This document shows, in pieces, positions 1-6,465 of a stretch of DNA of 9,315 bases. Under the pieces are notes generated by a model, which searched no databases, had not been told where the DNA came from, and worked only from the letters and a program-made list of their open reading frames with translations. This DNA is from Bacilli bacterium (GTDB lineage Bacteria > Bacillota_I > Bacilli_A > RFN20 > CAG-826). How positions within the stretch are numbered: the stretch's first letter is position 1; every line of letters begins with the position of its first letter. The position numbers and the translations under genes are program-made. The stretch spans positions 1 through 9,315 of the forward strand of contig JAEDJP010000049.1 of the NCBI GenBank assembly GCA_016296285.1, in the 5' to 3' direction.

Positions 1-5
1 TATCG

Positions 6-27
6 AAAAAGGCGCATGGCGCGCCTT
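6..27 (-). terminator. Intrinsic terminator after recA
   Basis: On the minus strand a perfect 7-bp stem (AAGGCGC / GCGCCTT) with a 5-nt loop is followed by a run of T. It starts 5 nt after the recA stop codon. It probably ends the transcription unit that begins at gpsB. Confidence 0.85.
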
Positions 28-32
28 CGTTA

Positions 33-1064
33 TCATTCGGCCGCTTCGGGTTCGACCACGCCTTCGTCGTTGAAAGAAGCGCGGATCTTCGCCTCGAGCG
101 AATCGGTGAGCTCCGGATGTTCCTTGAGATACATCTTCGCGGCTTCCCGGCCATTGCCGATCTTGTCGCCGCCGATCGAGAACCAGTTGCCGGATTTCTC
201 GATGAGGTCGAGCTGAAGACCGAGGTCGAGGATCTCGCCGTAACGCGAGATGCCCTCGCCGAAAATCAAATCGATGACGCAAGCCTTGAAAGGCGGGGCG
301 ACCTTGTTCTTGACGACCTTGACCTTGACGGTGTTGCCGACAATGTCGGTGCCGCTCTTGATGGCTTCCGCTTTGCGGATGTCAAGACGGATGGTCGCGT
401 AGAATTTCAAGGCGCGACCGCCGGTGGTCGTCTCGGGGTTGCCATAGACGATGCCGACTTTCTCGCGGAGCTGGTTGATGAAGATGACGACGGTGCCGGT
501 GCGGTTCAGGATGCCCGCGATCTTGCGCATGCCTTTCGACATGAGACGCGCCTGCAAGCCGACTTGGTTGTCGGACATGACGCCATCGAGTTCGGCTTGG
601 GGAACGAGGGCCGCGACCGAGTCGACGACGATGATGTCGAGAGCGCCCGATTCGGCGAGCATCTCAACGATCTCGAGAGCTTGTTCCCCGGAATCCGGCT
701 GGGACAAAATAAGCTCGTCGATGTTGACGCCGAGCTTGGCGGCGTAATCCGGGTCAATCGCGTGCTCGGCATCCACGAAGGCGGCGCGACCGCCTTTCTT
801 TTGGGCTTCCGCGACCGCTTCGAGGGCAAGGGTGGTCTTGCCGGACGATTCCGGGCCGAAGACCTCGATGATCCTGCCGCGGGGATATCCCCCGACGCCG
901 AGGGCATTGTCGAGCAAAATCGAGCCGGATGGAATGACATCAACGTCGACGCGGGTCCGTTCGCCGAGGCGCATGACGGATCCCTTGCCGTAGGTTTTCT
1001 GGATATTTTTGAGCGCTTCCTCCAGCGCTTTGTCCTTGTTCAGGTTTTCTTCTTTATTGGCCAT
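33..1064 (-). CDS. recA: RecA recombinase
   Basis: A 343-residue RecA, full length for the family. It polymerises on single-stranded DNA, drives ATP-dependent strand exchange in homologous recombination, and triggers LexA self-cleavage where an SOS system exists. The Walker A motif GPESSGKTT is at residues 70-78, the catalytic glutamate is E100 in VDAEHA, Walker B (IIVVD) is at 144-148, and the L2 loop region with NQLREKVG and ETTTGGRALK is at 197-220. The C-terminus is a short acidic tail. The start is fixed by AGGAGG at 1080-1075, 10 nt upstream. The gene ends in TGA immediately followed by TAA. It lies 58 nt after pncC and is the last gene of its unit. No canonical Bacillus-type LexA box (GAAC-N4-GTTC) is visible upstream. 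Confidence 0.98.
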   Translation of the reverse strand: MANKEENLNKDKALEEALKNIQKTYGKGSVMRLGERTRVDVDVIPSGSILLDNALGVGGYPRGRIIEVFGPESSGKTTLALEAVAEAQKKGGRAAFVDAEHAIDPDYAAKLGVNIDELILSQPDSGEQALEIVEMLAESGALDIIVVDSVAALVPQAELDGVMSDNQVGLQARLMSKGMRKIAGILNRTGTVVIFINQLREKVGIVYGNPETTTGGRALKFYATIRLDIRKAEAIKSGTDIVGNTVKVKVVKNKVAPPFKACVIDLIFGEGISRYGEILDLGLQLDLIEKSGNWFSIGGDKIGNGREAAKMYLKEHPELTDSLEAKIRASFNDEGVVEPEAAE

Positions 1065-1074
1065 GGGACAGGTT

Positions 1075-1080
1075 CCTCCT
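1075..1080 (-). promoter_or_regulatory. Strong ribosome binding site of recA
   Basis: AGGAGG matches the anti-Shine-Dalgarno consensus perfectly and lies 10 nt before the recA ATG. It fixes the start codon and suggests recA is translated efficiently and independently of pncC. Confidence 0.8.
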
Positions 1081-1122
1081 ACTTATTTATACCCAAATAT
1101 CACTCGATTTTTCCCGCGCGTT

Positions 1123-1599
1123 TCATTCCGGCATCGCAAGGAGCGAGGAAACGAACGACACCATCGAGGCGACGGCTTTCTTCCGCACCTCGTTCCTCTC
1201 GCCCTTGAAATCGAGGGGAATGGTCCAGACGGACCCTTTGAAACAAAGGCCGAGATAGACGCGGCCAACCGGGGCCTCGCCTTCTTCGGCGGTCGGGCCG
1301 GCGTTGCCCGTGCAAGAGACGCAGATGTCGACGCCAAGGGCCTTTTGTCCTCCGATCGCCATCTCCTTCGCGACTTCCGCGGAGACGACGCCATGGCGTG
1401 CGATCGTTTCGGGATTCACGTGAGCAAGCATGCTTTTGAGAGCGGGGCTATAGGTGATGAGACCGCCTTTGTAGACAGCGCTGGCCCCAGGGATTTCGCA
1501 AACACTGGCCCCGAAGAGCCCGGCGGTCAGGCTTTCGACGGAACCGAGGGTCAAGCCCCGTTTCCCGAGGGCAACGAGCATTTCGTCAATTTTCGGCAT
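1123..1599 (-). CDS. pncC: CinA C-terminal domain protein (PncC-type NMN amidohydrolase)
   Basis: A 158-residue protein made only of the CinA C-terminal domain. In the characterised family this domain hydrolyses nicotinamide mononucleotide to nicotinate mononucleotide plus ammonia, recycling pyridine nucleotides. Family motifs are visible: VESLTAG at 21-27 (S23 is the likely catalytic serine), ITYSPALK at 48-55 (K55 the likely partner), HGVVS at 69-73 and SCTGNAGP at 95-102. The N-terminal molybdopterin-binding-like domain of full Bacillus CinA is absent, so this matches the short E. coli PncC type, which also sits beside recA. AGGAGG six nt before the ATG supports the start. The first 14 nt overlap the end of pgsA, indicating cotranscription and probable coupling. 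Activity is inferred from family membership. Confidence 0.9.
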   Translation of the reverse strand: MPKIDEMLVALGKRGLTLGSVESLTAGLFGASVCEIPGASAVYKGGLITYSPALKSMLAHVNPETIARHGVVSAEVAKEMAIGGQKALGVDICVSCTGNAGPTAEEGEAPVGRVYLGLCFKGSVWTIPLDFKGERNEVRKKAVASMVSFVSSLLAMPE

Positions 1600-2239
1600 G
1601 GGGAGCCTCCTTCTCTTTGAGAACGTGACGGTTTTGGACGACGTAGATGACGCCGCTCACGAGGGACATGAGCGTCGCAAGATAGACCAGGATGTGGGCC
1701 CCATCGTAGAGGGCGGGGCCGCCTAGATAGGAGAAGGGGAACCCGTTGAGCAGGCAAACCGGGATCGCGACCATCTGGAAAACGGTCTTGAGCTTGCCGA
1801 AGATGTTCGCGGCAACGACTTCGCCTTTGGAAGCCGCCACGAAGCGCATCGTGTCGACGACGAGATCGCGGAGAACCATCAAGATGACGCAAAAGACGGG
1901 AATCGTCATTTGGCCGCTCGCGAAGGAAGAGGGAACGCAGAGGAAGATGAGCAAGGAATTGACGAGCATCTTGTCCGCGATCGGGTCCAAGAATTTGCCG
2001 AGGTCCGTGACCTGGTGCCATTTGCGCGCCAAATAGCCATCGACCGCGTCCGTCGCGGCGGCGACCACGAAAACGACGCAGGCGATGAGATAGGTGAGGT
2101 GGATGCCGGTGTTCCCGAGGACGACGTCCGGCATTTGGCCGAGGTTCCCGAGGATCTGGCACACGAAAAGATAAATGAGAAGTCCGACGACGAGGACGAT
2201 CCTCGCCAACGTGATTTTCGTCGGGATGTTGATCTTCAT
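1586..2239 (-). CDS. pgsA: CDP-diacylglycerol-glycerol-3-phosphate 3-phosphatidyltransferase
   Basis: A 217-residue integral membrane enzyme that makes phosphatidylglycerol phosphate from CDP-diacylglycerol and glycerol 3-phosphate, the committed step to phosphatidylglycerol and cardiolipin. The CDP-alcohol phosphotransferase signature is complete: D64, D67, G68, A71, R72, G81, D85 and D89, within DAVDGYLAR and GKFLDPIAD. Hydrophobic segments occur at about 10-30, 47-63, 92-105, 111-124, 150-165 and 185-201. The chosen start, MKINIPTKITLARI, is the typical PgsA N-terminus. A longer frame to 2365 is rejected because it would run into rnpB. A GGAG/AGAAG stretch upstream can act as the ribosome site. 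Overlap with pncC and closeness to rnpB place it in one unit; pgsA-cinA-recA order is classic for Bacilli. Confidence 0.95.
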   Translation of the reverse strand: MKINIPTKITLARIVLVVGLLIYLFVCQILGNLGQMPDVVLGNTGIHLTYLIACVVFVVAAATDAVDGYLARKWHQVTDLGKFLDPIADKMLVNSLLIFLCVPSSFASGQMTIPVFCVILMVLRDLVVDTMRFVAASKGEVVAANIFGKLKTVFQMVAIPVCLLNGFPFSYLGGPALYDGAHILVYLATLMSLVSGVIYVVQNRHVLKEKEAPHAEN

Positions 2240-2266
2240 TCTTCTCCGATTTCTCCCATGAAAAGC

Positions 2267-2591
2267 ATCCGGCCCTGTAAGCCATGTTCTGTCGAGGACA
2301 GCAATTTGTCTCAGGTTTCCCTGGCTGCCTTGGCTTCGGTTCGCCTTGGCCGCTTCCCCTACCAAATTTGGGTTTCTCGCTTGCGGGGTTTGCCTCGTTT
2401 CATCTTGATGTCGCCACCAAGCTCGTCTCTGTGGTACGTTTAGGGGCTCTGGGCCACGGGGGTCCTTCGCCTGCCGTTGCGCGCTACCGCACGTGGGGTT
2501 ATTGGTTCCCCCACCGCAATCACTACCGCCATCACAGGCGGTGCGAGCATGGACTTTCCTCTCCTTTTGGGAGCAGCTGTCCGGGCCGGAT
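2267..2591 (-). ncRNA. rnpB: RNase P RNA, Bacillus (type B) class
   Basis: This is the catalytic RNA that removes 5' leaders from precursor tRNAs. Diagnostic conserved segments are present on the minus strand: GAGGAAAGTCCATGCTCGCAC near the 5' end (about 2560-2540), the AAACCCC, GCGAGAAACCC and TTTGGTAGGGGAA block near 2390-2355, and ACAGAACATGGCTTACAG near the 3' end. The termini are set by a perfect 9-bp P1 helix, ATCCGGCCC at 2591-2583 paired with GGGCCGGAT at 2275-2267. At about 325 nt it is shorter than the B. subtilis RNA of about 400 nt. It begins 7 nt after the gpsB stop and ends 27 nt before pgsA, with no terminator or promoter of its own visible. The gpsB-rnpB adjacency matches Bacillus. 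Confidence 0.95.
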
Positions 2592-2598
2592 TGGTTTC

Positions 2599-2967
2599 TC
2601 AGTACTTGAGCTGCGTCGGATCGATGCCTTTTTGGTACAAGGCGCGTTCCAAGCGGTCGATATACTGAAGCAAGTCGATGTTCGAGGCGGAGACCTTTTG
2701 GTCATCCTTGATGCCTTTCACTCTCGCGCTTGCCTTTGCGAGGTCCCTGGATTTGTCGCGGCAATCCGCTTGAACTTGGTGCAGTTTCGTCTCGAGCGAC
2801 TGGATATACGCTTGGGCGTCTTGGATGTATTTCCCGTAGGAACGATAGTCCTCGATGACTTTGTCGAGGAACGTATCGACTTCGTCCGGATCATATCCTT
2901 TGACGTTCGGCGTAAAGGCCGTGTGGAGTATCTTTTCCGCGTTGAAGTTCAGCGATTTGTCGTCCAT
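2599..2967 (-). CDS. gpsB: Cell-cycle and division adaptor protein GpsB (DivIVA superfamily)
   Basis: A 122-residue coiled-coil protein. GpsB docks penicillin-binding proteins and moves them between septum and lateral wall. The N-terminal DivIVA/GpsB domain is at about 5-60, with the family motif VKGYDPDEVDTFLDKVIEDY at 22-41. Y25, D31 and D35, the groove residues that bind PBP cytoplasmic tails in B. subtilis GpsB, are conserved at the same numbers. A coiled coil with a longer linker follows, then a C-terminal NIDLLQYIDRLERALY segment at 96-111. That segment resembles the short GpsB trimerisation domain rather than a DivIVA tail, which is why I call GpsB. It is about 25 residues longer than B. 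subtilis GpsB. Its own promoter and an AGAGAGG ribosome site precede the ATG, and rnpB follows directly. Confidence 0.88.
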   Translation of the reverse strand: MDDKSLNFNAEKILHTAFTPNVKGYDPDEVDTFLDKVIEDYRSYGKYIQDAQAYIQSLETKLHQVQADCRDKSRDLAKASARVKGIKDDQKVSASNIDLLQYIDRLERALYQKGIDPTQLKY

Positions 2968-2984
2968 AAAACCTCTCTTATTGG

Positions 2985-3012
2985 ATTATATCCAAAAAGG
3001 AGCGAAATACAA
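2985..3012 (-). promoter_or_regulatory. Promoter of the gpsB-rnpB-pgsA-pncC-recA unit
   Basis: TATAAT at 2990-2985 is a perfect -10 box. TTGTAT at 3012-3007 is a 4/6 match to the -35 consensus, with a 16-nt spacer. Predicted initiation lies near 2978, giving a leader of about 10 nt before the gpsB ATG at 2967. This is one of only two exact TATAAT sites I found in the window. Confidence 0.75.
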
Positions 3013-3073
3013 TCGAATCGCAGGGTCCGGCACATGCTTTGTGATGAGATTCTCCCATTTTGGAACGGGCGGG

Positions 3074-3105
3074 AAAAGAAAAGGCCCAAACGCGATGTTC
3101 GGGCC
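3074..3105 (-). terminator. Intrinsic terminator of the lipoprotein gene
   Basis: On the minus strand GGCCCGAAC pairs with GTTTGGGCC (9 bp, one G-U pair) around a 5-nt loop, followed by TTTTCTTTT. It begins 20 nt after the lipoprotein stop codon, upstream of the gpsB promoter. It insulates the two units. Confidence 0.88.
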
Positions 3106-3125
3106 ATGAGGATGAGGGGTTCCGA

Positions 3126-4847
3126 TTACCAAGCAGGGGCTTCCGGCTCGTTCTCGTTCGTGACGGTGACGTCGAGGCAGAAATCCATGACTCCGACGTA
3201 GGTCTGGACGCCGCTCAAAATCGTGAGTTTCACCGAGAAGAGGGGAGCGTCGTCGACGGAATAGACGTATTTGTCGGCGAAGGAATCGTAGGAGTAATGC
3301 GAATCGGCGAGCAGGTCGGCCACGTAGAGTTCATAGTATTCGACCGCTTGGGCGGTGTCCGCGACCTGGGCGGTGAAAGAGAAGCTGTGGATGAATTCGA
3401 CCTCGCTTCCATCAGGATAGGAATAGCCTCTGGTGATGTATTCCATGTTGTAGCCCATGCCGATCTCGTGGAACGGGACCACGTCGGCTTGATCTCCGGT
3501 TAAGGCAGCCAAGGCTTCAAGGCCGTCATCCAGCCATTCCTTGGTGAGGTATTCCGTCCAAGTCGTGGAAGGAACATAGGCCTTGGAAGCGGCGACGTCG
3601 ACGGGGAGGACGGTCGTCCCGATGTTGCTGACCCTGCCTTCCACCGTCATCGGGCCGTCCCACGTGGCGCTGGTGTAGGTGTAGACGAGGTCCTCGCCCT
3701 CGATCTTGAGGACGAGGGAACCGGCATCCGGGGTGCCGCCGATGTAGAGGTTGAAGGATTCGTGGAGAAGGGACGTCGTGACGGCGTCATAGAGGCCCGT
3801 GATCGCGGGAAGGACATAGGAACCGTCTTCCGCGACTTCGAAGACGTCGCCGGTGAACGACCAATAACCGCCGTAAATCGATTGGGTGGTGTACCCTTTG
3901 AGCGGGAGGCCGAAATCCTCGAGAGCACCATCGACATTCATGTATTTCTGGGAACCGTTCGGGGTGTCGTAACGGCCGCTATCGCAATCGAATTCATGCA
4001 TCGACGGGTCGAGTTCGGTGTAATAACCGGTCGGGGTCATGCTGACTTTGCCGTTCACTTCCTCATCCCCGAGGGTCGCTTTGACGGTCAGGGTGTAGTT
4101 GAGGTTGCGGATCTCGGCGAGTTTCGCGGACAGGGCGTCTTGCCCAGCGGCTTCTGCCACCGGGGTGGGATAGGCGACGACTTCGACCTCGGAAGCATTG
4201 ACGACATCCCCGTGGAAGGTCGTGCGCTGCCAGCCATATTCGTCTTCATAGACGGCATCGATCGCCGTGATCGCCGAACCGTCATATGCGAGTTCAAGCG
4301 AAACAAGGTTGAGGCCGCCGGTGCCCAGCATCGTGATATAGGCGAATTTTTCCACCGCGAAGTATTCCGGCTCGGCAAGGGAGAAGGCGACGCCGTCGTC
4401 AGTGTCGACGACGTCGAAGAGATCCTCGGCATAGGGGAACGGCGAATCGAAAACGTCTTTATAGGCCGCATAGGATCCCCCAAGAAGGACCGGGTCCTCG
4501 ACGACCTCGTTGGTCAAGGGATCAAGGCTCGCGGTGACGAGATATCCCCAATTGTCTTTGTCGTAACGGGCATAGCCCCAAGTGCCGTCCCTCGTCTCTT
4601 CGTAATAGGTATATTCCGGCGTATAGACCGAATAGGCATCCGCGACGGAGGCTTCTTCCCAGCCTCCATCCTCGCCGGCGTAATAGTCGGTGATCGTGGA
4701 ATGAAGGGCGAGCTTTTCCTGAATCGAGTCGAAGGTCGGCCTCAGACTGGCAGGCTTCGACGAGCTCGAGGCAGCCTCGGGCGAACCGCAGGACGCCAAA
4801 GGCAACGCGAGAAGCAAGAACGCGGCAATTCTACTTGTGTTTTTCAT
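3126..4847 (-). CDS. Secreted lipoprotein of unknown function with an internal duplication
   Basis: A 573-residue protein that I do not recognise. Residues 1-20 form a lipoprotein signal: a charged start (KNTSR), a hydrophobic core, and the lipobox LASC with C20 as the predicted lipidated cysteine. A Ser/Ala-rich tether (about 22-33) follows, so the mature protein should be anchored outside the membrane. The mature part is acidic, rich in Tyr, Asp and Glu, and looks beta-rich. Two regions, about 36-230 and 237-420, seem to be divergent copies: LFDVVDTDDGVAFSL matches VFEVAEDGSYVLP, and SLELAYDG...FHGDVVN matches SLVLKIEG...VEGRVSN. A third domain spans about 430-560. The start is supported by AAGGAGT six nt upstream. 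The gene has its own terminator and interrupts otherwise housekeeping neighbours. A binding or surface role is only a guess. Confidence 0.85.
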   Translation of the reverse strand: MKNTSRIAAFLLLALPLASCGSPEAASSSSKPASLRPTFDSIQEKLALHSTITDYYAGEDGGWEEASVADAYSVYTPEYTYYEETRDGTWGYARYDKDNWGYLVTASLDPLTNEVVEDPVLLGGSYAAYKDVFDSPFPYAEDLFDVVDTDDGVAFSLAEPEYFAVEKFAYITMLGTGGLNLVSLELAYDGSAITAIDAVYEDEYGWQRTTFHGDVVNASEVEVVAYPTPVAEAAGQDALSAKLAEIRNLNYTLTVKATLGDEEVNGKVSMTPTGYYTELDPSMHEFDCDSGRYDTPNGSQKYMNVDGALEDFGLPLKGYTTQSIYGGYWSFTGDVFEVAEDGSYVLPAITGLYDAVTTSLLHESFNLYIGGTPDAGSLVLKIEGEDLVYTYTSATWDGPMTVEGRVSNIGTTVLPVDVAASKAYVPSTTWTEYLTKEWLDDGLEALAALTGDQADVVPFHEIGMGYNMEYITRGYSYPDGSEVEFIHSFSFTAQVADTAQAVEYYELYVADLLADSHYSYDSFADKYVYSVDDAPLFSVKLTILSGVQTYVGVMDFCLDVTVTNENEPEAPAW

Positions 4848-4920
4848 GTCATCACTCCTTTTTTCAATAACGTGATGCTCCTATCAAAAGACCGGGCGAA
4901 AAAACGTCAATAGGAATGTT

Positions 4921-4932
4921 GTGAAATTTCAC
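4921..4932. promoter_or_regulatory. Perfect 12-bp palindrome, possible operator
   Basis: GTGAAATTTCAC is a perfect palindrome in the 272-bp divergent region between the lipoprotein gene and the exonuclease-recU operon. On the minus strand it lies 10 nt upstream of a -35-like TTGACG (4910-4905), but I find no convincing -10 box at the proper spacing for that element. The rest of 4848-5119 holds the lipoprotein ribosome site (AAGGAGT, 4860-4854) and the exonuclease -10 box, with no other clear structure. An operator role is inference from shape and position only. Confidence 0.3.
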
Positions 4933-5104
4933 TCTTTTTTTGCGATTTACGTCGGAAGGTGGCTTTTTTCCGTTCGCTCCTCGGGCGATTCAGCAAGGTT
5001 GTCAAACAATGGAAGCAAATCAAAGCCTTTCATTTCGTTCCAAACCAACGGAAAAGAATTCGAATCTTTTCTCCTTTACCCTCCTCGGCCGCCCAAGGGA
5101 AATG

Positions 5105-5110
5105 TATAAT
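5105..5110 (+). promoter_or_regulatory. -10 box of the exonuclease-recU operon, close to the start codon
   Basis: A perfect TATAAT ends 9 nt before the ATG at 5120. Initiation at the usual distance would fall at about 5117-5120, giving a leader of 0-3 nt. I see no good -35 hexamer at 16-18 nt spacing. No Shine-Dalgarno is positioned for 5120: AAGGGA at 5095-5100 lies upstream of the -10 box and would not be in the transcript. Confidence 0.6.
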
Positions 5111-5119
5111 TGGCGCGAC

Positions 5120-5845
5120 ATGAAACCCTTGAACGACATTCTGAAGGGCAGGAAATCTCTCTGCTTCATCGATCTCGAAGGCGCGCAGATGAGCCATGAG
5201 ATCATCGAGATTGGCGCTTATAAATGCCACGTCAAAGAAGACGGCACGATCAAACGGGCCTTCCGCCCTTATCGCGCTTACGTCCGTCCCAAGCACGCGG
5301 TCGGCCATTTCGTCACGAAACTCACGGGAATCACGGAGAAAAAAGTGCGGGAGGAAGGCATCTCCTATCGCGAGATGCTGAACGGCCTCATCAAGTACCT
5401 CGGCAAGGATTTCCAAAAGACCCTTTTCGTCGCCTATGGTTCGCAAGACGCGAACATGTTCATCGCTTCGGCGGACAACAACATGGATGCCTCGATGGAA
5501 CAATCGCTTTATATCGCCAAGCGCACCTTCGACTATTGCGAATTCCTCGGAACGTTTCTCCGGAGCGAATCGAACAACGTGATGTCGCTTGAGCACGCTT
5601 GCGAAGCCTTCCACATCCCCTTTGAGGGCAAGGCCCACGACGCCGTCGACGACGCCAAGAACCTCATGCTCCTCTATTCCGCGGTCCTCGCGAACAAGAA
5701 ACTGCTCGCGCAATATTACAAGAGGACGTTATCCGTTTCCCCAAAAACGCCCGCGCCCCTTCGGATCCTTTTGCGCCTTCTCGAAGAAAAGAAAACGATC
5801 GACGCCAGCGATTTCGACGCGGCCTTGGAGGCGAGCCTCGAATGA
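5120..5845 (+). CDS. DEDDh-family 3'-5' exonuclease
   Basis: A 241-residue member of the RNase T / DNA polymerase III epsilon-like superfamily, which removes nucleotides from 3' ends using two metal ions. All five active-site residues can be placed: D18 and E20 in FIDLEG (Exo I), D110 in VAYGSQDANMF (Exo II), and H173 and D178 in AHDAVDDAKN (Exo III). The first 175 or so residues are the catalytic domain; the charged C-terminal 60 residues have no recognised domain. Whether the substrate is DNA or RNA cannot be told; KapD- or Eri1-like relatives are possible. The start at 5120 sits close to the first motif; an in-frame ATG at 5102 overlaps the promoter region and is less likely. The stop codon overlaps the recU start in ATGA, so the two are probably translationally coupled. 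Confidence 0.85.
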   Translation: MKPLNDILKGRKSLCFIDLEGAQMSHEIIEIGAYKCHVKEDGTIKRAFRPYRAYVRPKHAVGHFVTKLTGITEKKVREEGISYREMLNGLIKYLGKDFQKTLFVAYGSQDANMFIASADNNMDASMEQSLYIAKRTFDYCEFLGTFLRSESNNVMSLEHACEAFHIPFEGKAHDAVDDAKNLMLLYSAVLANKKLLAQYYKRTLSVSPKTPAPLRILLRLLEEKKTIDASDFDAALEASLE

Positions 5846-6465
5846 GCGAGATCCATTATCCCGCGGGAATCCGTCCCCCGAAAAATAATGGGGACACCCT
5901 ACTAAAAAAGCAAACGAAGAAGCCAAAATCCATCGCTTCCCAAAAGAAGATTGCCCCGGGGAACCGCGGCATGGCTTTCGAGGCGGCGATCAACGAATCC
6001 AACGCTTATTACCAGGAGAAAGGGCTTTGCCTCGTCACAAAACGTCCGACGCCCATCAAGGTCGTGCGCGTCGATTACACGAAAGGCCCGAAGATCACCG
6101 ACGCCTTCTATGAGACCCAATCCACGACGGACTATAACGGCGTTTACGAGGGGCACTATATCGATTTCGAGGCCAAAGAGACCCAAAGCGCGACTTCTTT
6201 CCCTCTAGCGAACATCCCCCTTCAGCAGATCGAGCATCTCGAAGGCGTTCTCGCCCAAGGAGGCATCGCCTTCTTCTTGATCCGCTTCGCGAAAAAAGGC
6301 GAGGTGTTTTTGCTCCCCGCCTCGTTCCTTTGCTCCTTCTACCGCGAAAAGCCGCGGGCGAGCATTCCTTATGCCACGTTCCTCGAAAAGGGCTATCCCG
6401 TCAAAGAGGGATACCATCCTCGCGTCGATTACTTGCCGGTCTTGATCGAAGCCTTCGCTTTATAA
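5842..6465 (+). CDS. recU: Holliday junction resolvase RecU
   Basis: A 207-residue RecU, almost exactly the length of the B. subtilis protein. It cleaves four-way junctions late in homologous recombination and aids chromosome segregation. A basic, flexible N-terminus (about 1-38) precedes the conserved NRGMAFEAAINESNAYY region at 41-57. The nuclease core carries STTDYNG at 94-100 and YIDFEAKET at 106-114; D97, E110 and K112 correspond to catalytic D88, E101 and K103 of B. subtilis RecU. QIEHLEGV and the YPV...RVDYL segments near the C-terminus are also family features. The start overlaps the exonuclease stop by 4 nt, with GGAGG 10 nt upstream. The 3' end overlaps the opposite-strand nth gene by 37 bp. 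The usual partner gene ponA is not next to it. Confidence 0.95.
   Translation: MSEIHYPAGIRPPKNNGDTLLKKQTKKPKSIASQKKIAPGNRGMAFEAAINESNAYYQEKGLCLVTKRPTPIKVVRVDYTKGPKITDAFYETQSTTDYNGVYEGHYIDFEAKETQSATSFPLANIPLQQIEHLEGVLAQGGIAFFLIRFAKKGEVFLLPASFLCSFYREKPRASIPYATFLEKGYPVKEGYHPRVDYLPVLIEAFAL

Noticed and set aside
1086..1091. TATAAA as a recA promoter -10 box
   Set aside because: No -35 at usual spacing, and initiation would fall inside the recA Shine-Dalgarno.
117..1208. Long open frame of 363 codons on the plus strand opposite recA
   Set aside because: It mirrors the recA codon pattern in a GC-rich gene and is rich in Asp, Glu, Gly and Arg without family motifs. recA itself is certain.
2240..2365. 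42-residue N-terminal extension of PgsA
   Set aside because: It would be translated from the 3' part of rnpB, and PgsA homologues begin near MKINIPTKITLARI at 2239.
2599..2601. TGA read as tryptophan (Mollicute code)
   Set aside because: gpsB would read into rnpB, and recA, pgsA, the exonuclease and cca all stop at TGA at their expected family ends. TGG encodes the Trp residues seen.
3762..4913. Long plus-strand open frame of 383 codons opposite the lipoprotein gene
   Set aside because: The minus-strand frame has a lipobox, a Shine-Dalgarno and a terminator. The plus-strand frame has none of these and looks like an antisense shadow.
4918..4934. Rex-type redox operator (TTGTGAA-N4-TTCACAA)
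   Set aside because: The half-sites look similar, but the spacing is 2 rather than 4 and the right half ends in CTC rather than CAA.
5102..5119. Alternative exonuclease start at the ATG at 5102, or the TTG at 4940
   Set aside because: AAGGGA is only one nt from the 5102 ATG, too close to function, and the region overlaps the -10 box. The longer frame has no family similarity before the DLEG motif.
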